8,423 nt of DNA from Comamonadaceae bacterium (GTDB lineage Bacteria; Pseudomonadota; Gammaproteobacteria; Burkholderiales; Burkholderiaceae_C): positions 1 through 8,423 of the forward strand of contig CANHXV010000086.1 of the NCBI GenBank assembly GCA_947464665.1, in the 5' to 3' direction. Positions 1 through 6,269 of this stretch are shown piece after piece (within the stretch, counting starts at the first letter, position 1; every line of letters starts with the position of its first letter). Under the pieces are notes generated by a model. That model was not told where the DNA came from. It ran no database searches and was given only the letters and a program-made list of their open reading frames with translations. The position numbers were made by a program, and so were the translations under genes.

Positions 1-137
1 GCGCCGAAAGAGCGCTCGAGCACCACATTGCGACCCTTAGGGCCCAAAGTTACTTTGACCGCGTTGGCCAAAATGTTCACGCCTTCAACCATGCGTGCGC
101 GGGCTTCGCCGCCGAAAATTACGTCTTTTGCTGCCAT
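1..137 (-). CDS. groL: Chaperonin GroEL (Hsp60), N-terminal fragment, cut by the window edge
   Basis: This is the 60-kDa subunit of the cytosolic GroEL/GroES folding chamber, which binds unfolded proteins and encloses them under the GroES lid in an ATP-driven cycle. Only the first 45 codons are in the window; the rest lies beyond base 1. The fragment opens MAAKDVIFGGEARARM and contains KVTLGPKGRN at residues 28-37, the conserved nucleotide-binding segment of the equatorial domain (Thr30 to Lys34 in the E. coli protein). The ATG at 137 is preceded, after 8 bases, by the Shine-Dalgarno sequence AAGGA (complement of 146-150). It lies 78 bases downstream of groES on the same strand and is surely co-transcribed with it from the CIRCE-controlled promoter. 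Identity is near certain. Burkholderiales may carry more than one groEL copy; the adjoining groES and CIRCE suggest this is the main heat-shock operon. Confidence 0.97.
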   Translation of the reverse strand, partial: MAAKDVIFGGEARARMVEGVNILANAVKVTLGPKGRNVVLERSFG

Positions 138-177
138 TTTGATATTCCTTAAAGATTGATTGGTTGGGGACAGAGCG

Positions 178-196
178 AACACGCGCTTCGCGTGTT
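178..196 (-). repeat. Intercistronic hairpin between groES and groEL
   Basis: A perfect 8-bp inverted repeat, AACACGCG / CGCGTGTT, encloses a 3-base loop in the 78-base gap between the groES stop and the groEL start. In RNA it would form a tight GC-rich stem. No run of U follows it in the direction of transcription, so it does not look like an intrinsic terminator. An RNA processing or stability element, or a partial attenuator, is more likely. The stem is seen in the sequence; its role is inferred. Confidence 0.5.
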
Positions 197-215
197 GTTC
201 GGTCTTTCCCGCAAG

Positions 216-509
216 TTATTTAGTTTCAACGACCGCGAACAGGTCTTCTTCTTTCATGACCAACAGCTCATCTCCCATGACCTTGACGGTTTGGCCGCTG
301 TATTTGCCGAACAACACGCGGTCGCCGACTTTCACGTTCATGGCAACAACGTCGCCTTTGTCATTGCGCTTGCCTGGGCCGACAGCCAAGACTTCGCCTT
401 GATCAGGCTTTTCTGCTGCTGCGTCAGGAATGACGATGCCAGAGGCCGTTTTGGTTTCGCTTTCGACACGTTTAACGATCACGCGATCGCCGAGAGGACG
501 TAGTTTCAT
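216..509 (-). CDS. groES: Co-chaperonin GroES (Hsp10)
   Basis: GroES forms the heptameric lid that caps the GroEL ring in the cytosol. The protein has 97 residues, the usual length. It begins MKLRPLGDRVIVKR, the family's N-terminal signature. The mobile loop that docks on GroEL spans roughly residues 17-33 and carries the hydrophobic tripeptide Ile-Val-Ile at 25-27 (Ile-Val-Leu in E. coli). The end (GDELLVMKEEDLFAVVE) is the usual closing beta-strand region. The frame is open to a Met at 551, but the start at 509 is preferred: it gives the canonical N-terminus and has AGGAG five bases upstream (complement of 515-519). The extra 14 residues would not match the family. It is the first gene of the groES-groEL operon; the leader between promoter and start is about 100 bases and contains the CIRCE operator. 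Confidence 0.98.
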   Translation of the reverse strand: MKLRPLGDRVIVKRVESETKTASGIVIPDAAAEKPDQGEVLAVGPGKRNDKGDVVAMNVKVGDRVLFGKYSGQTVKVMGDELLVMKEEDLFAVVETK

Positions 510-514
510 TGCAT

Positions 515-519
515 CTCCT
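515..519 (-). promoter_or_regulatory. Ribosome binding site of groES
   Basis: AGGAG on the minus strand, five bases before the ATG at 509. It decides the groES start against the in-frame upstream Met at 551, which has no comparable site and would add residues foreign to GroES. Confidence 0.85.
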
Positions 520-595
520 AAATATGAAACAAGGTTTAAAACAAAAAGCATTCAAAATTGAATACTTAAGGGTTCATCGGAGGGTGCTGAACTTG

Positions 596-622
596 TTAGC
601 ACTCATCTCCTGCGAGTGCTAA
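596..622 (-). promoter_or_regulatory. CIRCE operator (HrcA binding site)
   Basis: The inverted repeat TTAGCACTC, 9-base spacer, GAGTGCTAA is a perfect match to the CIRCE consensus. CIRCE is bound by the repressor HrcA, whose activity depends on GroEL, so groESL is induced when chaperonin is titrated by unfolded protein. The element starts at the last base of the predicted -10 hexamer and covers the expected transcription start, a typical position for blocking initiation. hrcA itself is not in the window. Confidence 0.97.
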
Positions 623-650
623 TCATAAGGGCAATTGAAGTAATTTCAAG
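622..650 (-). promoter_or_regulatory. groESL promoter with overlapping sigma-70 and sigma-32 elements
   Basis: On the minus strand, TTGAAA (complement of 644-649) and TATGAT (complement of 622-627) are separated by 16 bases, a good sigma-70 promoter. The same DNA reads CTTGAAA, 12 bases, CCCTTATGA (complement of 623-631), which resembles the sigma-32 heat-shock consensus (CTTGAAA, 11-16 bases, CCCCATNT). The CIRCE operator follows directly. Positive sigma-32 control combined with negative HrcA control is known for groESL in some proteobacteria, including betaproteobacteria. The hexamers are seen; which sigma factor is used is inferred. Confidence 0.75.
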
Positions 651-660
651 AGCTTCAATT
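633..660. repeat. Inverted and phased TTCAA repeats in the groESL / hydroxylase divergent promoter
   Basis: AATTGAAG at 633-640 and CTTCAATT at 653-660 form a perfect 8-bp inverted repeat with a 12-base spacer. A third copy of the core (TTCAA, 645-649) sits between them. The three cores begin at 635, 645 and 655, exactly 10 bases apart, so they lie on one face of the helix. The middle copy is part of the groESL -35 element. It could be a regulator site for one or both divergent operons, but short AT-rich repeats also arise by chance. Confidence 0.4.
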
Positions 661-705
661 TATATTGGGGGTGAAATCAGGGGTTTTTTCTGAAAAAGAA
701 AGTCT

Positions 706-1224
706 ATGTCAGCCAAGCAAATCGAAACAAAGGTCAATGGCCACTCAGTCATTTGGGCCTCAGATGCAGGGGGCAATGTGCTCCAAACCTTGCGCAACCA
801 CATGGGTTTGACCGCCACTCGATATGGCTGCGGCCAAGAGCAATGCGGTGCTTGTCATGTTTTGATCGATGGTCAATCAAAGCCAACATGTCAGTTACCG
901 ACCGAGGCTTTGGTGGGTCGAAGTATGGCCACGCTGGAGTCTGCAATTAATTTCGACTTGCCCAGCACGCCCTTTTTGAGAGCACTCCAATCAGCATTTA
1001 TTGAGGAGCAAGCCGCGCAGTGCGGTTATTGCACCAGTGGCATGCTGATCAGCGCGACGGCCTTGCTGATGAATGCACATGGCACTATTTCTGATCTACA
1101 AATTCGCGAAGCTTTAGAGCCGCACCTTTGTCGCTGCGGCACACACAATCGCGTGCTGAAAGCTGTGCAAAAAGCGGCTCTTCAATGTGGTTTGAAAATA
1201 GCCAAACCTGAGGTGCCAGCATGA
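706..1224 (+). CDS. [2Fe-2S]-binding small subunit of a xanthine dehydrogenase-family molybdenum hydroxylase
   Basis: This electron-transfer subunit carries two [2Fe-2S] clusters that take electrons from the molybdenum centre of the partner subunit. The 172 residues are the usual length. The N-terminal plant-ferredoxin-like domain has the first cluster ligands Cys42, Cys47, Cys50 and Cys62 (GCGQEQCGACHVL). The C-terminal helical domain has the second, Cys106, Cys109, Cys142 and Cys144 (QCGYC and LCRCG). All eight ligands are present, so the protein should be functional. It has no signal peptide. The ATG at 706 has only a weak purine-rich stretch (AAGAAAG) before it, but no other start gives the family N-terminus. 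The stop overlaps the start of the large-subunit gene (ATGA at 1221), which indicates translational coupling. Closest types by motif are NicA of nicotinate dehydrogenase and IorA of isoquinoline 1-oxidoreductase; the substrate cannot be told. It is transcribed away from groESL from an undefined promoter in 510-705. Confidence 0.95.
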   Translation: MSAKQIETKVNGHSVIWASDAGGNVLQTLRNHMGLTATRYGCGQEQCGACHVLIDGQSKPTCQLPTEALVGRSMATLESAINFDLPSTPFLRALQSAFIEEQAAQCGYCTSGMLISATALLMNAHGTISDLQIREALEPHLCRCGTHNRVLKAVQKAALQCGLKIAKPEVPA

Positions 1225-3395
1225 GTCAGTTGTCGACGCCCTCGGTCAGTTTGAAAACCAATCCTTTCTTGTCGCAGTGGTTGCGTTTTGAGTCCACTGG
1301 TGCAGTGACCATTTTCACAGGCAAAGCTGAATTAGGTCAAGGCATCGTGCATGCTCTCAAGCTGATGGCAGCACATGAACTGGGTGTACCAGTGGCCAGT
1401 GTTCAAATTGAAGCTGCGAACACAAAGTACAGCCCCGATGAAGGCATGACGTCTGGCAGCTTGTCTGTCCAAGATTCAGGCACGGCCATCAGGCAAGCAT
1501 GCGCACATGCTGCAAAGCTTTTGAAGTCGCACGCTTGCAAGACTTATGCTGAACTTCATTCACAGATTGATCCTCTGCTGCTCATCGATGTCACAGCGCC
1601 CACCCAGTCAACTGCATTGAACCTCAAAGATGGCCGCGACGACATCGAAGCGCTTGTCCGTGGCAAGCCCATCTTCCTGCACGACCTCGGGATTGGTTTT
1701 GATCTGCCTCCCCTTAAAAACAATGGGGGTCAGAGCAACATTGATTGGTTGTTTGGTAAGGTGGTAAGAGGGCCAGGTTTGCTGTGCTCGTTGAAAGCTG
1801 AATCTTGGCAGGACGCAGCGGCTACTTTGCCTGAAGGTGTCAAGGCGTTTTGCGATGGGAGTTTGGTGGGAGTTGTGGCCGCCACAGAGGAATTGGCTGA
1901 GCAGGCTGCCACAAAGTTGCAGCGCTTGCTGAGATGGGATGTGCAAGCGCTGCCTGCTTGCCGCGAGGGCGGCGTGGATTTGTTCGAAATTGCGCCTTCG
2001 ATCGATTCGCAGGTTTTTCATGAAGCAGGGCAGATGCCTGTGGCTAGCAAGAATGCCAAGGTTTATGAAGCTGAATACTTCAGGCCCGCTTTGCATCATG
2101 GTTCGATAGGGCCCAGTGTGGCAGTAGCCATCTGGGAATCTGCAGCTGTCCACAGTGGCTTGAAAGTGTGGAGCCACACGCAAGGCATTTTTCCTTTGCG
2201 CCAAGATTTGGCGCTGGCGTTTGGTGTGGATGCACAGCAGGTTGAAGTGCAACACATGCGCGGTGCCGGCTGTTACGGACACAACGGAGCAGATGATGTA
2301 GCCTACGATGCAGCGTGGTTGGCTCAGCAAGTACCAGGAAGCTGTGTGCGCGTGCAATGGACGCGCGAGGAAGAGATGCAACATTCGCCGATGGCGCCTG
2401 CAATGCGTGTGAGATTACAAGCCACGGTACAGGTCAACACAGATGCAAAGCTGAACAGCCAAGTAACTGAAAGCAGCGGCATCGAGTTGCTGACTTGGCA
2501 ACACGATGTGTGGAGTCAAGGCCACAGTTCAAGACCTGGTCGCGCGGCCACGCCGGCCTTCAAAGACAGTTGGCAAACCGACAAAAAATTTCCTGTGCTC
2601 GAGCCGATCAACGTGGCAGCAGCTGCGGGCGCTGGCGCAGAACGCAATGCCGTACCGCCTTACACCAGCACGCATGTGAAAGTGAATGCGCATCGCTTGT
2701 TGGGTTTGCCATTGAGAACTTCGGCCATGAGGGGTTTGGGTGCACATGCCAATGTGTTTGCTTGCGAAAGCTTCATGGATGAAATTGCGCATGACCAAGG
2801 TCTCGACCCCGTCGCATTTCGCTTGAGCAAGTTAGAAGATCCGCGTGCCATCGCTGTGATCAAATCATTGGCAAATCAAGTGAACTGGTTAAAGCGCAGG
2901 CAAAGCGTGATGCAAAAAGAAGGCTGGGGCTTAGGTATGGCCTATGCAAGATACAAAAGCAAAGGCGCTTATTGCGCCGTGGTGGCAGAAGTAGAAGTGA
3001 CGCACCAAGTGAATGTTCGCAATTTATGGGTGGTCGCCGATATCGGTGAAATCATCCATGCCGACGGTGCCATCTCGCAATTGGAAGGCGGCGCCATTCA
3101 ATCGACCAGTTGGGCTTTGAAAGAGCAAGCACATTGGGATTCAAAAAATATCACCAGTACGAGTTGGGATGCCTATCCCATCTTGCGTTTCAGCGAAGTG
3201 CCCGAGGTCCAAGTGCACCTCATGCCGAGCAATTCTGAAAATGCTGAAAAGCTTAATTCGCCATTGGGTGCGGGAGAAGCCACACAAGGCCCGACGAGCG
3301 CAGCCATTGCCAATGCGGTTTTTCACGCAGTGGGTGTGCGTGTTCGGCAGTTACCTATGACGCCAGACAACTTAGCAAAAGCAGCACTGGCCTAA
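1221..3395 (+). CDS. Molybdopterin-binding large subunit of a xanthine dehydrogenase-family hydroxylase (NicB/IorB type)
   Basis: This is the catalytic subunit, which uses a molybdenum-pterin cofactor to hydroxylate a carbon of an N-heterocycle or aldehyde with oxygen from water. Visible motifs over 724 residues are ELGQG (37-41), HTQGIFPLR (319-327), GAGCYGHNGADD (348-359), MRGLG (503-507), ESFMDE (516-521), AYCAVVAEVEV (583-593) and YPILRFSEVPEV (652-663). PLGAGEA has Glu686 at the place of the conserved active-site glutamate. This set fits the nicotinate dehydrogenase B / isoquinoline oxidoreductase beta group better than classical XdhB or CoxL. There is no Tat signal and no C-terminal cytochrome c domain. 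The stretch at about 95-150, before GKPIFLHDL, looks some 30 residues shorter than I recall for related proteins. It overlaps the small-subunit gene by four bases. No cofactor insertion gene (XdhC/MobA type) or cytochrome is in the window, so the electron acceptor is unknown, as is the substrate. Confidence 0.95.
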   Translation: MSQLSTPSVSLKTNPFLSQWLRFESTGAVTIFTGKAELGQGIVHALKLMAAHELGVPVASVQIEAANTKYSPDEGMTSGSLSVQDSGTAIRQACAHAAKLLKSHACKTYAELHSQIDPLLLIDVTAPTQSTALNLKDGRDDIEALVRGKPIFLHDLGIGFDLPPLKNNGGQSNIDWLFGKVVRGPGLLCSLKAESWQDAAATLPEGVKAFCDGSLVGVVAATEELAEQAATKLQRLLRWDVQALPACREGGVDLFEIAPSIDSQVFHEAGQMPVASKNAKVYEAEYFRPALHHGSIGPSVAVAIWESAAVHSGLKVWSHTQGIFPLRQDLALAFGVDAQQVEVQHMRGAGCYGHNGADDVAYDAAWLAQQVPGSCVRVQWTREEEMQHSPMAPAMRVRLQATVQVNTDAKLNSQVTESSGIELLTWQHDVWSQGHSSRPGRAATPAFKDSWQTDKKFPVLEPINVAAAAGAGAERNAVPPYTSTHVKVNAHRLLGLPLRTSAMRGLGAHANVFACESFMDEIAHDQGLDPVAFRLSKLEDPRAIAVIKSLANQVNWLKRRQSVMQKEGWGLGMAYARYKSKGAYCAVVAEVEVTHQVNVRNLWVVADIGEIIHADGAISQLEGGAIQSTSWALKEQAHWDSKNITSTSWDAYPILRFSEVPEVQVHLMPSNSENAEKLNSPLGAGEATQGPTSAAIANAVFHAVGVRVRQLPMTPDNLAKAALA

Positions 3396-3428
3396 AACGG
3401 GTTTTAGCTCTTGAACCGGTTTAGGCCA
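3388..3428. terminator. Possible bidirectional terminator spanning two converging stop codons
   Basis: TGGCCTAAA at 3388-3396 and TTTAGGCCA at 3420-3428 are perfect inverted arms. Inside them GGTT (3400-3403) pairs with AACC (3414-3417), leaving a 10-base loop. Both arms contain a stop codon: the large subunit ends GCC TAA on the plus strand and the ModA-like gene ends GCC TAA on the minus strand. The position between convergent genes suits a shared terminator, but neither direction has a clear U-run after the stem. Confidence 0.45.
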
Positions 3429-4128
3429 CAGGTAAAAATCCGCCCTTGGCGCGAAGCGAGGCATGCTCTGGGCTGGTCAACATGTCAATCATGATCTGCG
3501 CCTCAGCAGCACAGGTGCTGGTCGACCGAACACCTGCGGTGTACATGGTGGCCAATTCAAATTCGAGTGGCAAGTTGGCTACCAAATCAATCCCAGCGGT
3601 TATCAAAATTTCAGTCACCTGCGTGCAACCCATCACATGCGAATCTTCGCACGCTGCCATGGCATTCATGGCAGCATTGCCGTTGGGGTAGGCGTGCAGT
3701 TTGCTAGTCACTGTGCCGGCAATGCCCAAACCATGGAGAACCTTCATAAAGTGAATGCCTGCCGTGGACAACTGGGGGTCGGGACAATAAATGCCAGTAG
3801 CAGCCAACATGGCAGCCTTCAATTGCGCAGCAGTTTCAACTTGCGGCCAAGGCGTGCCGCTCTTAACAGCCACCCCTGTTTTGACGAGCCCCAAATGACG
3901 TGTACTGCCCCCCAAAACATGCCCTGAAGCTGTGAGCTGCTCGATGAGGGCTGCGGTCAAAATGATCACATCGCTTGGCGCACCCTCCAAGAGCTTTTGC
4001 TTCATCAAGCCAACTGCACCGAAAGTACAAGAGACTTGCGTGTCAGTTGTGGATTCAACCGAAGCTTTTAAAGCGTTGACCAAGCCTTGTGCGGCGCCAC
4101 CGCTAAGCAAATGAATAAAGCGCGTCAA
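3421..4128 (-). CDS. ModA-like substrate-binding protein (type 2 periplasmic-binding fold), no signal peptide
   Basis: This is a class II solute-binding domain of the kind annotated as molybdate-type ABC binding protein. The 235 residues run from FIHLLSGGAAQGLVNAL (first strand and ligand loop) through TFGAVGLMKQKLLEGAPSDV (35-54), PDPQLSTAGIHFMKVL (116-131) and MGCTQVTEIL (166-175) to FELATMYTAGV (190-200). These are typical of the family's two-lobed domain. The start is uncertain. I chose TTG at 4128, five bases after the stop of the upstream Bug gene, because the fold begins there; a GGA about ten bases upstream is a weak Shine-Dalgarno. An ATG at 4176 in the same frame would add 16 residues that overlap the Bug gene and has no ribosome site. 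Either way there is no signal peptide, and five cysteines (34, 115, 160, 168, 206) also suit a cytoplasmic protein. No permease or ATPase is nearby. It is the last gene of the three-gene operon. Ligand unknown; molybdate or another oxyanion is only a family-based guess. Confidence 0.85.
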   Translation of the reverse strand: MTRFIHLLSGGAAQGLVNALKASVESTTDTQVSCTFGAVGLMKQKLLEGAPSDVIILTAALIEQLTASGHVLGGSTRHLGLVKTGVAVKSGTPWPQVETAAQLKAAMLAATGIYCPDPQLSTAGIHFMKVLHGLGIAGTVTSKLHAYPNGNAAMNAMAACEDSHVMGCTQVTEILITAGIDLVANLPLEFELATMYTAGVRSTSTCAAEAQIMIDMLTSPEHASLRAKGGFLPVA

Positions 4129-4133
4129 AACAA

Positions 4134-5183
4134 TTAATCCAATTTGATGTTGGCTGACTTGATCACACCGGCCCATTTGGCAATGTCGTCTTGCAAATAT
4201 TTGTCAAACACCACAGGGTTCATGACCAAAGGGACCGCGCCTTGTTTGGCCCACTGCTGTTTCACATCTGCTTGTGACGCAATTTTAGAAACGGATTCAT
4301 TGAGCTTGTCGACAATGGCTTTGGGCGTGCCTTTGGGCGCCATGACGCCAAGCCAAATGGTGGCTTCATAGCCTGCTACACCGGCTTCGCTCAAGGTGGG
4401 CACATCGGGCAAGACATCGGAGCGCACTTTGCCAGTGGCGCCTACAGCTTTTACTTTGCCAGCTTTGACTTGCTCGGTCATGGTGGTGACAGCGTCAAAC
4501 ATCATGTCGACTTGGCCGCCCAGTACATCGGTGCGAGCGCCTGAGCTACCTTTGTAGGGCACGTGCACCATGTCGATCTTGGCCATGCTTTTGAACAATT
4601 CACCAGCCATGTGATAGGGCGTGCCAGGGCCAGAAGATGCGTAGTTCAATTTACCAGGTTCTGCTTTGGCGACACGGATGACATCGGCCAAAGTGTTCAT
4701 GCCTTTGCTGGGGTTGACCACCAACACCAAATCAGAATAGTTGATGGGGGCCACGCCCACAAAGTCTTTCATCAAACCATATGGTTTGTTGGGAATGAGT
4801 GTTTCGTTAACCGTTTGCGTGTTGGACATGAGCAGCAAGGTGTAACCATCGGGCGCAGCTTTGGCCGCCAAGTCTGTGCCAATGACCGAACCTGCACCGG
4901 GCTTGTTGTCAACCACAAAGTTTTGACCTAAATTCTCCTGCAAGCGCTGCGCGATGAAACGAGCATAGTTGTCGGCTGGGCCGCCCGTCGCGAATGGCAC
5001 GATGATTTTGACGGGACGATTGGGGTAGTTTTGAGCATGGGCTTGCTGCGATAAAAATATGCCTGTTCCCACGAATAGCAAACTTGCCAAGGCAAGTCCC
5101 ATGTTGCGGCGCGCTTTAGAGGGTTTCTCAATCGCTTGCGTGGCAGTCCGATTTGACTGATTGGATTGTCTAAAAGTTGTCAT
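4134..5183 (-). CDS. Bug/TctC-family periplasmic solute-binding receptor (first paralog, middle gene of operon)
   Basis: Bug/TctC receptors capture small organic acids (citrate, tricarboxylates, dicarboxylates, aromatic acids or amino acids) in the periplasm, in some cases for a TctAB permease. The 349 residues begin with a long basic N-region (KARRNMG at 23-29), a hydrophobic core at about 30-45 and a signal-peptidase site AHA-QN after residue 50, leaving a mature protein of about 299 residues, the usual size. Family motifs follow: VPFATGGPADNYAR (62-75), NKPGAGSVIGTDLAA (93-107), PDGYTLLL (111-118), YASSGPGTPYHMAGE (181-195), VPYKGSSGARTDVLGGQVD (208-226), LPDVPTLSEAG (258-268) and APKGTP (282-287). 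The ATG at 5183 has GGAG six bases upstream. It lies 57 bases after the other Bug gene and is followed at once by the ModA-like gene, so all three should share a transcript. No TctA or TctB is present, as is common for orphan Bug proteins in Burkholderiales. Ligand not predictable. Confidence 0.95.
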   Translation of the reverse strand: MTTFRQSNQSNRTATQAIEKPSKARRNMGLALASLLFVGTGIFLSQQAHAQNYPNRPVKIIVPFATGGPADNYARFIAQRLQENLGQNFVVDNKPGAGSVIGTDLAAKAAPDGYTLLLMSNTQTVNETLIPNKPYGLMKDFVGVAPINYSDLVLVVNPSKGMNTLADVIRVAKAEPGKLNYASSGPGTPYHMAGELFKSMAKIDMVHVPYKGSSGARTDVLGGQVDMMFDAVTTMTEQVKAGKVKAVGATGKVRSDVLPDVPTLSEAGVAGYEATIWLGVMAPKGTPKAIVDKLNESVSKIASQADVKQQWAKQGAVPLVMNPVVFDKYLQDDIAKWAGVIKSANIKLD

Positions 5184-5189
5184 GAGAGT

Positions 5190-5193
5190 CTCC
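5190..5193 (-). promoter_or_regulatory. Ribosome binding site of the first Bug gene
   Basis: GGAG on the minus strand, six bases before the ATG at 5183. The site sits in GGAGACTC (complement of 5186-5193), the same eight bases found before the start of the second Bug gene (complement of 6271-6278). Confidence 0.75.
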
Positions 5194-5240
5194 GAGATTT
5201 CTAAATATTTTTGAAGGCGTGAAGAAGGTGGCTCAGTGGC

Positions 5241-6269
5241 TTATTCCACTTTACCGATTTTTTTGACCACGTCGGTCATGCGTTTGGCATCTGCTTGAAC
5301 ATATTTTTCAAAATCGGGGCTGTCCAAATACTGCACGGGGCTACCGGTGTTTTGAATGATGTCTCGGGCTTTGGTATCAAGTGCCGCCGCTTTGGCCGCC
5401 GCTCGCAAGCGCTGCGCGATGGGCTCGGGTGTGCCGCTGGGAATGAACAAACCTGACCACTGTGCGTACTCCGCGTTGAAGCCTAAATCCTTCAAGCTGC
5501 TCACGTCGGACATGGAAGCCAATGCGCCGTTGCCCCAGTGGCCCAGCACACGAATTTTGCCAGCCTTCACGTGCTGCAATACCGTGGCGGGGCCTGTCGA
5601 CAAGGCGTCAATTTGTCCGCCTAACATGGCCACCACCGCCGGGCCAGCGCCGGTAAAAGGAATGTGGGTCATTTTGATGCCAGCGGTTTGCGCCAGAATT
5701 TCCATGGGTACATGCATGGTGCCGTAATTGCCAGAGGAGCCGTAATTGATGGCGCCAGGACGTTTGCGTGCATCTTCGACAAATTCTTTGACAGTTTTCC
5801 AAGGCGCATCGGCACGCACAGCCAAGACAGTAGGATCGGCGGTATAGCGTGCAATGGGGCGCAACTCGTTCAACAGAAACATGGGACTGCGGCCCAACAA
5901 GGCATCGGCTTCAGGTATCACTGTCAATGACGACAAGGCCAAAAGAACAGTGTAGCCGTCGGGCTTGGAACGCGCCGCCAGACCCATGCCAATGCCGCCA
6001 CCCGCGCCGCCTTTGTTCTCAATGATGACAGCTTGACCCAGTTCACGGCTCATGGCTTCAGCCACAGGACGAGCCACGATGTCTGCCAAGCCACCTGGTG
6101 GGAAGGGCACGATCATGGTGATGGATTTGCTGGGATAAGGGGCCGTTTGTGCGAGTGCGTTGGACGTCAAAGCGAAGTTCAAACTCAGGCTGCCCAAAAG
6201 TGCAAGCGAGGTGCCCAACAGTTGACGTCGAGCGGTGTCGGTGGGTCGTGAGTGGGGATATGGTTTCAT
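5241..6269 (-). CDS. Bug/TctC-family periplasmic solute-binding receptor (second paralog, first gene of operon)
   Basis: This second organic-acid receptor of the Bug/TctC family has 342 residues. The N-terminus carries a twin-arginine-like motif (ARRQLLG, 13-19), a hydrophobic stretch at about 20-37 and a cleavage site ALA-QT after residue 40, so export by Tat is possible and by Sec not excluded. Motifs: VPFPPGGLADIVARPVAEAM (54-73), NKGGAGGGIGMGLAA (85-99), PDGYTVLL (103-110), INYGSSGNYGTMHVPME (174-190), IPFTGAGPAVVAMLGGQID (203-221) and PSGTPEPIA (277-285). The usual LPDVPTLSE segment is replaced by MSDVSSLKDLGF (253-264), so it is a distant paralog and not a recent duplicate of its neighbour. 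The frame is open to a Met at 6341, but the ATG at 6269 is preferred: it has AGGAG five bases upstream and puts the signal peptide at the N-terminus. It is the promoter-proximal gene of the minus-strand operon, divergent from the FAH-family gene. Ligand unknown. Confidence 0.95.
   Translation of the reverse strand: MKPYPHSRPTDTARRQLLGTSLALLGSLSLNFALTSNALAQTAPYPSKSITMIVPFPPGGLADIVARPVAEAMSRELGQAVIIENKGGAGGGIGMGLAARSKPDGYTVLLALSSLTVIPEADALLGRSPMFLLNELRPIARYTADPTVLAVRADAPWKTVKEFVEDARKRPGAINYGSSGNYGTMHVPMEILAQTAGIKMTHIPFTGAGPAVVAMLGGQIDALSTGPATVLQHVKAGKIRVLGHWGNGALASMSDVSSLKDLGFNAEYAQWSGLFIPSGTPEPIAQRLRAAAKAAALDTKARDIIQNTGSPVQYLDSPDFEKYVQADAKRMTDVVKKIGKVE

Noticed and set aside
178..196. groES-groEL hairpin as an intrinsic terminator
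   Set aside because: No U-run follows on the transcribed strand and groEL must be expressed from the same promoter.
156..503. Open frame of 115 codons on the plus strand over groES
   Set aside because: Antisense to an unmistakable groES; composition is that of a shadow frame.
216..551. Longer groES starting at 551
   Set aside because: The extra residues are foreign to GroES and lie in the leader; the start at 509 has a good ribosome site.
661..666. TATATT as a -10 box for the hydroxylase operon
   Set aside because: It matches the -10 consensus well, but the nearest -35-like hexamer (TTGAAG, 635-640) is 20 bases away, too far for a confident call.
1608..2384. Open frame of 258 codons on the minus strand inside the large-subunit gene
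   Set aside because: It lies wholly antisense to a gene with a complete set of family motifs, resembles no family I know, and looks like a codon-bias shadow.
3421..4176. ModA-like protein starting at ATG 4176
   Set aside because: No ribosome site, a 43-base overlap with the Bug gene, and extra residues with no signal-peptide character. Kept as an alternative because the TTG start is itself not proven.
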